From Cephalotrichum gorgonifer (Eukaryota; Ascomycota; Sordariomycetes; Microascales; Microascaceae), in contig ONZQ02000001.1 in NCBI GenBank assembly GCA_900312665.1, positions 436,954-500,953 on the forward strand: a stretch of DNA of 64,000 nt, given 5' to 3'. Position numbers and translations under genes: made by a program. Every line of letters starts with the position of its first letter. Position 1 is the stretch's first letter. The notes beneath the pieces were generated by a model. It was given only the letters and a program-made list of their open reading frames with translations, was not told the DNA's origin and did no database searches. Positions 58,190-64,000 of the stretch are shown here, one piece after another.

Positions 58190-59359
58190 ATGGCATCCCA
58201 AGAAGTTTATCAGCGTGCTCACCTGAAAGAACTCCCGCCGCCCGTCCTACACCCGCAGGCCCTCCTTCCCTCCCGCCGCATCATCGTCTCGGATCTACCT
58301 GACGATATCCACATCTACAGCATCCTTAAATGCATCCACGGCGGCCCCCTCGTCTCTGCTATTGTTCTAGACACCACTCCAGTCCTAGGAAGGAAGACGG
58401 CACTAATCGAGTTCCACTACCCCGAACATGCGACCGCATTCCTCAACAGCATCCCCGACAGAACCCTCGTTCTCACCTCTGAGGCAACTGGTACCGCCGC
58501 CTCCGTTAGGGTACGCCGCCTCCCGACGTCCTCCTCGTGCGCTCCAAGACGGATATCGGCGCTAATGAAGAACGGCGTATCGCGCCTGCTCGTAGTTAGG
58601 AACTTCCTCCGCCGCCAAATATACCCCTTCCTCGTTGAGGCGAATCTTCATAGGGGGAGAGGACTTCAGTCCCTGGTGGAGGTATCTTACACCGAAGCCG
58701 AAGGGCTCACGGGAGTCGGAAGATTATCCCTCGAGTTCGCGAGCGTGAAAGCCGCATTCATGGCCCAGAGTATCCTCGTGCGGCTCCCTGGCCTCCTCCG
58801 TTCTCGCTTTCCTAGCTCCCCTCCTCACTTCTATGACCGAGATCCATGCCAACGGGAGGCAGATGCCTCTCCTGCGGGCCCTCTCGACCTCCCCGAGAAT
58901 GTCAAAGACCCCGTCAGATTCTTCACACTCCACGAGTTTCTAGCTCCCGCTCCCTACCCGCGCCTCCCGAATCCAAACTGTCAACTCGTGTCGACGGGCC
59001 TAGTCACGACAACCCTCCACTCGGAAGACTTTTCCCCCTTCTCCCCAGCCTTCTGTCCTGTCCGGTATGCCGAGAAGGAACACCACGTCAGACCATGGAC
59101 GCACGTCGATCCCGAGACCGGGGCACATCGAGTCAAGTTTCCGTTCGGCTGGAAGATGACCGTCGAAGATTGGTGGAAGGACGTTATCGGGAGGCACCTC
59201 GAGACAGATGATCCCAAGGGACAGCGCGTGGTGGACTCGTACTTTGAGGCTAGTGGGAACGTGAACCTGAGGAAGTTGGTGGCGTTGGGGAAGGGGAGAC
59301 GGGGTACGGGGGTTTATTGTCCCGCCAATCTTTGGGGGATCTTGAAGGAGGCGAGGTAA
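58190..59359 (+). CDS. Uncharacterised RRM-like protein
   Basis: A single exon of 389 residues with ATG in context CGCCATGG. The first 100 residues contain an RRM-like fold: RIIVSDLPDDIHIYSILKCI resembles RNP2 plus helix 1, and KTALIEFHYPEHATAFLNS resembles RNP1 plus helix 2. A second, weaker copy may start at SRLLVVRNFLRRQIYPFLVE and end in GRLSLEFASVKAAFMAQSIL. The C-terminal region (VKFPFGWKMTVEDWWKD, YFEASGNVNLRKLVALGKG) is not recognised. Aromatic RNP positions are mostly replaced by aliphatic residues, so RNA binding is uncertain. Lineage-restricted RRM-like proteins of this shape are common in filamentous fungi. Confidence 0.72.
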   Translation: MASQEVYQRAHLKELPPPVLHPQALLPSRRIIVSDLPDDIHIYSILKCIHGGPLVSAIVLDTTPVLGRKTALIEFHYPEHATAFLNSIPDRTLVLTSEATGTAASVRVRRLPTSSSCAPRRISALMKNGVSRLLVVRNFLRRQIYPFLVEANLHRGRGLQSLVEVSYTEAEGLTGVGRLSLEFASVKAAFMAQSILVRLPGLLRSRFPSSPPHFYDRDPCQREADASPAGPLDLPENVKDPVRFFTLHEFLAPAPYPRLPNPNCQLVSTGLVTTTLHSEDFSPFSPAFCPVRYAEKEHHVRPWTHVDPETGAHRVKFPFGWKMTVEDWWKDVIGRHLETDDPKGQRVVDSYFEASGNVNLRKLVALGKGRRGTGVYCPANLWGILKEAR

Positions 59360-59967
59360 GCCAAGGGATTGGATTGTCTTGCTTTCTGTTTGGGCGCGGG
59401 AGGTTTTGGAGTACTTTCTTGGGTGTATATCAAAATGGAGGGGGCAATGATAAGTACTTGGGTGTGGAGCGAGGCGCCTTCCATTTACACGCAGCATCAA
59501 TTCTATCTTTCACCCCACGTCTAACACCATTTTAGGACGGGAGACATCTTTAATTCCTTCCTATTTATATTCAAAATCGGGTTCAGGATACGACACCTCA
59601 TTCCAGGCTTTGCATCCATCCCCATCATCACTTCTAGATGGAAATAGCAATTTTGGTATCGGTGGGACCCCCAGCAAGATCAGGGGATCACAGGTAGCTG
59701 AGGATATGGGTGGCAAAGGCCCAGGGGAGTACGGGGAAGGACCGGAGGAGCCTGGGAATTTTTTCAGATAAGCCTAGAAAAGGATCATACAAGCCTGGTA
59801 AACACCTAGAGAAGGGAAAACGCCTAGAGAACCCTAACGAGGGCATTAAGAAACCTGTCGACAAGACAACGCCGGGGCAAACGGACGAGGCGTCCACCTC
59901 CGTGGTCCCGCCTCCGAATGACCCCGACAAGGAGCGCATCGAAGCCACGGCCTAAGCCACTTTTGGT
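59360..59967. other. Intergenic, about 600 bases
   Basis: 3' side of the RRM-like gene and upstream part of the pseudogene. A Lys-rich open frame near 59710-59955 has no ATG start and is not supported. Confidence 0.45.
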
Positions 59968-61188
59968 CTTCCCAGAACATGCAACGCCGGGCTCATACAT
60001 AGCTTGGGGGACTTTAGCAAGCTCTACGTCGTCACTTTCGATGAGTGCCGATTCCTCGCCCGGGTCACCACATGGGGTGATCCAATATGGAGGATCGAGA
60101 GCGAGGTCGCGATACTAAAATGGATAAACGAAAATACCTCGGTCCAGGTGCCCGTCGTCATTTCTCAGAACTTCCATCGCCTTGACGACGTGAACTTCGA
60201 GTGGATCATCATGGAAAACATAGAGGGCACAACCCTTGTCAGTATATGGAGGGGCTTGCACCTCTTTGAGAAGCAGGACCTCGTACGGCGCGTTGTCTCA
60301 TTCTACGCCGAGCTTTTTCAGCACCGGATATGTGGTATCAGATGCCTATCCCAGGTGCTGAAGATACTATCAGCACCTCCGTCCGCGAAAGTTCCCAAGG
60401 TGCCGGTTGCTGGACCAAGCTGTAAGACCAGGGGAGGAGGCGACAATCCTGGTATCTCAGCCCCGCCGCCCCTGTCTCTGTACTGCCTGGGGATGTTGGT
60501 CTCGGAAACATACAAAGGGCCCAAGGATGACTTCCTTCGCGGGCCGTTCCACTCGAGTCGAGATTGGATCTCCGCCAAACTTGACGTGGGGGAAGCCATC
60601 TTTCGAAAGCGCCCAGGTGACATCCCGGACTTGAGGAGCCCCAGGGACGAAAAGAAAAAGTCAGAATCAGGAAGTGCTTCAGAATTATAAAGCGGCTGAG
60701 AAACTACCTGGATAGCCTCTTTCCCGAGGGCGGGCCCCCGGCCGAGCCCTCCGTCGTCACTCACCCGAACCTCAAGACACGAGACCTTCTCGTCGACGGG
60801 TCCGGGAATATTCCGGGAATCGTGGGCCGGCAGTTCGCGTCTGCCATGCCATTTGTTCGTGGCGTGCTAGTATCCCGCCTTCCTAGAGGACAAACCGTGC
60901 GCGGTGAAGCCGGCCATAACCGACTGCCACCACGAGGACGGAAAGGTGGCCGAGAATTACAAGGACGACTTGGAGGAATACGAGCTGACTCGGCTGCGAG
61001 AGACGTTTCTGTGGCAGATGAGGAGGTTGCAGCCCGACTGGGTGCGGATCTTTGAGTCGTGGAGGCGCCATAGAGCTTTCTGGCTGGCCACCGAAGCCTG
61101 CAGTTCTGGCTGGACTGGCGATCCCATACCTGATCTCCTGACCCACACAGAAGGTATAGCAGATGGCACGGAAGTATCGGGGAAGTAG
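59968..61188 (+). pseudogene. Decayed aminoglycoside phosphotransferase (APH)-family kinase-like gene
   Basis: Homology runs over three frames. Segment 1 (to 60690) has FSKLYVVTFDECRFLAR, a RIESEVAILKWI helix and FEWIIMENIEGTTL, the N-lobe and hinge of the family. Segment 2 (about 60670-60865, shifted frame) has IIKRLRNYLDSLFPE and THPNLKTRDLLVD, where the catalytic HxD...N is changed to HPN...D, and GIVGRQFASAMP, where the usual GIVDWE metal-binding Asp is lost. Segment 3 (60868-61188, shifted back) opens with an in-frame TAG at 60868-60870 before YPAFLEDKPCAVKPAI and ends in LRETFLWQMRRLQPDW. So there are at least two frameshifts, one nonsense change (consistent with CAG to TAG) and lost catalytic residues. 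APH-like genes form large, fast-turnover families in filamentous fungi. Confidence 0.75.
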
Positions 61189-62601
61189 AGTTGCCAGCTT
61201 GAGAAGAAGGATCGTTCGCGTGGCATGGATGGTAGCCTCGGTAGATTTCGGTGTTTTCGTTTGCTTGGGACAACAGCGTGATGTATCCGGAGTGGGGTTT
61301 GTACAGCAGCGCAAGTAGTAAAATTAATCTTGGTGTCGAGCGGGTCCTCCGCGTGCTTCACGATTATTGAATACAAGTATATGGGAGAGGAATGGAACGG
61401 ATGCCCTTCCTCGTACTCGTACGACGGATGCTTGCAAATATGTGTTGGTGGGGGTGGGGTGAGGTATGGGTGGGGGCGGCGGGGCCAAAGGATATTGATC
61501 TCGAGCGTCAGCTGGCCAAGCATGGGGGATGTAAGATACTCGATACTTGATATTCGTAGGTGTCGCCACAAATAATAGTAATACAACTATCCCCGATCAA
61601 GACTTTCGTGCATACTCGTACTCGTACTCGTTCTCGTGACATGTAATCCACCACCCCTCGTGCAAGCGTGTTAGTGCCCCTGCCTCCAACAGTACGTCCC
61701 TGTGGAGCAGGAACCCGCTTTTCCAGCCTCTAGTGTGGGGGTCACATCGGAAATCACAAGCACAGGCCACTGCCTATTTCCCCTCATCCCCCCCCCAACT
61801 TCCCCCCATCTTCAAGGGTGTGCGCTTATTCCCCAATACCCTAGCTAGCCATGGGTTTTATGTGAGCGTCGTACCGATGACCCCGCTAACAGTTTCGCTT
61901 TTAGCCTTCTCCCCCACCCCCAAAGTGAATCGACCCCGCTAAGGAGGTCAGTCATGGGGCAATGGGGGTTGTTGGGTGGGGTGGAGTCGACTCTCCCCGA
62001 TGTCTCGTCTCCGGCGTCCCCACACCTCCTTCTCCCTGCAACGCCGGATGCACGAGTACTTGTAGGAGTACTCGAAGGTGGCCATGACTCCCCAGGAAAC
62101 GGCAACGCCGAAACGCCGACATGTCAAGAAAGGTAGGAAGAAAAGCAAAGAAAGTGTGGAGAGGAGGGGTGGGGCGCCGCACACGAGTCCCGCTTGGATA
62201 TTCGGGGTACGACCTCGGGCAGCCAGGAAAAGCAGGCCATGTGGACCATCACATCCATCCACACACATGCTGCATCTATAAAATGCAGACGATTTACCTG
62301 TGCTACTTCACAGTTACTCCGCCTCTTTTTTATTCCCCGGAGAGGGGAACCGTACTTTTTCTCTGCTTTCTCATTTTTTTTTCTCTTTTTCAATTCGAGA
62401 CGGGAAGGGGTCACGGGGGCTGGGGTTTTCCACGGGTATGCCTTCCCAATTGAAGAGGGCGCGTCGTTCCTGCCGTAGTGCCCGACATAGAAAGTCAAAA
62501 AATGGAGCCCAACGGGTGTGTTGGGGTATTAGTAGCGGTCTCAGCTTACTTGAACAGGAAGGCCGCACATTGCGGACGTGGATCGTCGGATGGCTGCCGA
62601 T
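61189..62601. other. No recognised gene left of the large gap
   Basis: Short overlapping frames only. TACTCGTA copies occur at 61414 and twice, overlapping, at 61613-61626. C-rich and GT-rich runs near 61440 and 61790. Confidence 0.5.
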
Positions 62602-63000
62602 NNNNNNNNNNNNNNNNNNNNNNNNNNNNNNNNNNNNNNNNNNNNNNNNNNNNNNNNNNNNNNNNNNNNNNNNNNNNNNNNNNNNNNNNNNNNNNNNNNN
62701 NNNNNNNNNNNNNNNNNNNNNNNNNNNNNNNNNNNNNNNNNNNNNNNNNNNNNNNNNNNNNNNNNNNNNNNNNNNNNNNNNNNNNNNNNNNNNNNNNNNN
62801 NNNNNNNNNNNNNNNNNNNNNNNNNNNNNNNNNNNNNNNNNNNNNNNNNNNNNNNNNNNNNNNNNNNNNNNNNNNNNNNNNNNNNNNNNNNNNNNNNNNN
62901 NNNNNNNNNNNNNNNNNNNNNNNNNNNNNNNNNNNNNNNNNNNNNNNNNNNNNNNNNNNNNNNNNNNNNNNNNNNNNNNNNNNNNNNNNNNNNNNNNNNN
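62602..63000. other. Assembly gap (399 N)
   Basis: Unsequenced stretch; open frames that cross it are artefacts of translating N. Confidence 0.98.
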
Positions 63001-64000
63001 TCCTTCCCCTTTGTGGCTGACAGGCTGTCCCTCATCCCAGACACTCTGGGCTTTTGGCCCCCAAACGGCGGAAAGCCGAGGGATGTGATTTTGGCTGCAG
63101 CAGTCCTCCTGGAAGAAGCACCCTGGTCTATGGTGTTCTAGACTCACACCCCCCGACCGGTGGTATATACTTATAATTGTATTCAACTGTTCGCATCCCG
63201 AGATGAAAAAAAATAATGACAGGCTTCGGTTGGAGTCCAGTCCCCTTCTTGGTCGTCGGCTATTCTGCGCCCGTACACGTATGCCCTCCGCCCTCTTCCC
63301 CTCTCCTCCTATTAGGTAATTAGACACGGGACGCTTCCTGCACAGCGATCGATTCGATCCCAAGCTAACAAGATGCGGGGTGCAGAGAAAGGAGCAACCA
63401 CGAGGACGGCCGGAGATGGTGGACTGGGTGCGAAGAGGAGGGGGTGGAAGGCTGCACTTCCCTGGAGGCACGTACAAGTATGCGTCCCGTCCGAGAAGGG
63501 GTTAAGCGGCGGTGACAAGTTGTTCATGGATGTCATATTGCGGGGATTTGGTGAGTATTGACGGGAGAGGGTCGTAGTGGGATCAACATTGTTGTTGTAA
63601 AGCCCAGCCCAACGACGCACCACCCCCCTTGTCTCATCCTAGCCTGGTTGGCACCGATATTCCGCGCTGTAGACATCCGTGGAATATGCGAGTACTTTAC
63701 GGGCGTGGGTATGGAAGAGCTCGTGGGCACTTTCCCGTCCTTGACATGTCACTCCTGGGCGGAAACGCAGTGTCGGATACGACCTCGTCCATTGGGCCTT
63801 CCCCTTCCATCCCACCCAACCATATGTTATTTCCGTCCCTTCCCCCACCCAACCCCCTACCCCGCATGTGGAAGACGCGGAGATGGAGGGGAGACCGCTT
63901 CGCGACGAACCGCAGTTGCTGGAAGCCATAGACGAGTTGGAGGGAGGGGCGCGTTCGGAAGAAAGACCAAGTCGGAAAAGGAGAGACAGCGTCGTAAAGA
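63001..64000. other. Right edge, no recognised gene
   Basis: 1 kb with short frames on both strands and no domain, RNA or repeat that I can support. A gene could begin near the edge and continue outside the window. Confidence 0.45.

Noticed and set aside
59710..59955. Lys-rich N-terminal exon for the APH-like gene
   Set aside because: It has no ATG start and no plausible junction to the kinase-like frame.
62300..63477. Long frames across the 399-N gap
   Set aside because: They are open only because N codons contain no stops.
1..64000. CRISPR arrays, operons, ribosome binding sites, rRNA genes
   Set aside because: The window is nuclear fungal DNA; no direct-repeat arrays or rRNA sequences were seen.

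Overview
The window is nuclear DNA of a filamentous ascomycete (Pezizomycotina). The evidence is short introns of about 56-110 bp with GT...AG ends that split almost every conserved gene, CT-rich leaders, an ACR-2-like Zn(II)2Cys6 regulator, a large hydrolase-NACHT-ankyrin receptor, an AT-rich block that looks like repeat-induced mutation, and an intron-bearing tRNA-Asp. I cannot fix the class from sequence alone. The assembly is broken by N runs at 15143-15162 and 62602-63000.

Layout. (1) 1-14651 is gene-poor. Its only convincing genes are two diverged tandem paralogs (1419-2102 and 7661-8266) whose promoters, leaders, proteins and stop regions can still be aligned. (2) 14652-37782 is a compact housekeeping block: a small single-pass membrane protein; glycogen debranching enzyme; NAD-dependent glycerol-3-phosphate dehydrogenase with a possible mitochondrial leader; a membrane-anchored gamma-glutamylcyclotransferase-like protein; a nuclear-looking coiled-coil protein; tRNA-Asp; PAM17 (TIM23 import motor); UBA4 (E1-like/rhodanese, tRNA thiolation) head-to-head with an SLX9-like ribosome biogenesis factor; and a NEDD8-type deneddylase of 7 exons. 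(3) 37783-58189 is accessory: the NLR-like gene, a small hypothetical gene, an MFS transporter, a C6 regulator, a chromodomain/AT-hook protein and an 82% AT island. (4) 58190-64000 holds an RRM-like protein gene, a decayed aminoglycoside-phosphotransferase-family pseudogene, and sequence in which I recognise nothing.

Gene models were rebuilt by hand from splice signals and reading-frame continuity; every multi-exon model listed sums to a whole number of codons (except the membrane protein, which contains an N gap). The most novel items are the unrecognised paralog pair, a dispersed TACGGAGTA/TACGAGTA motif family in non-coding DNA, the dual-start dehydrogenase, and the U73 tRNA-Asp.
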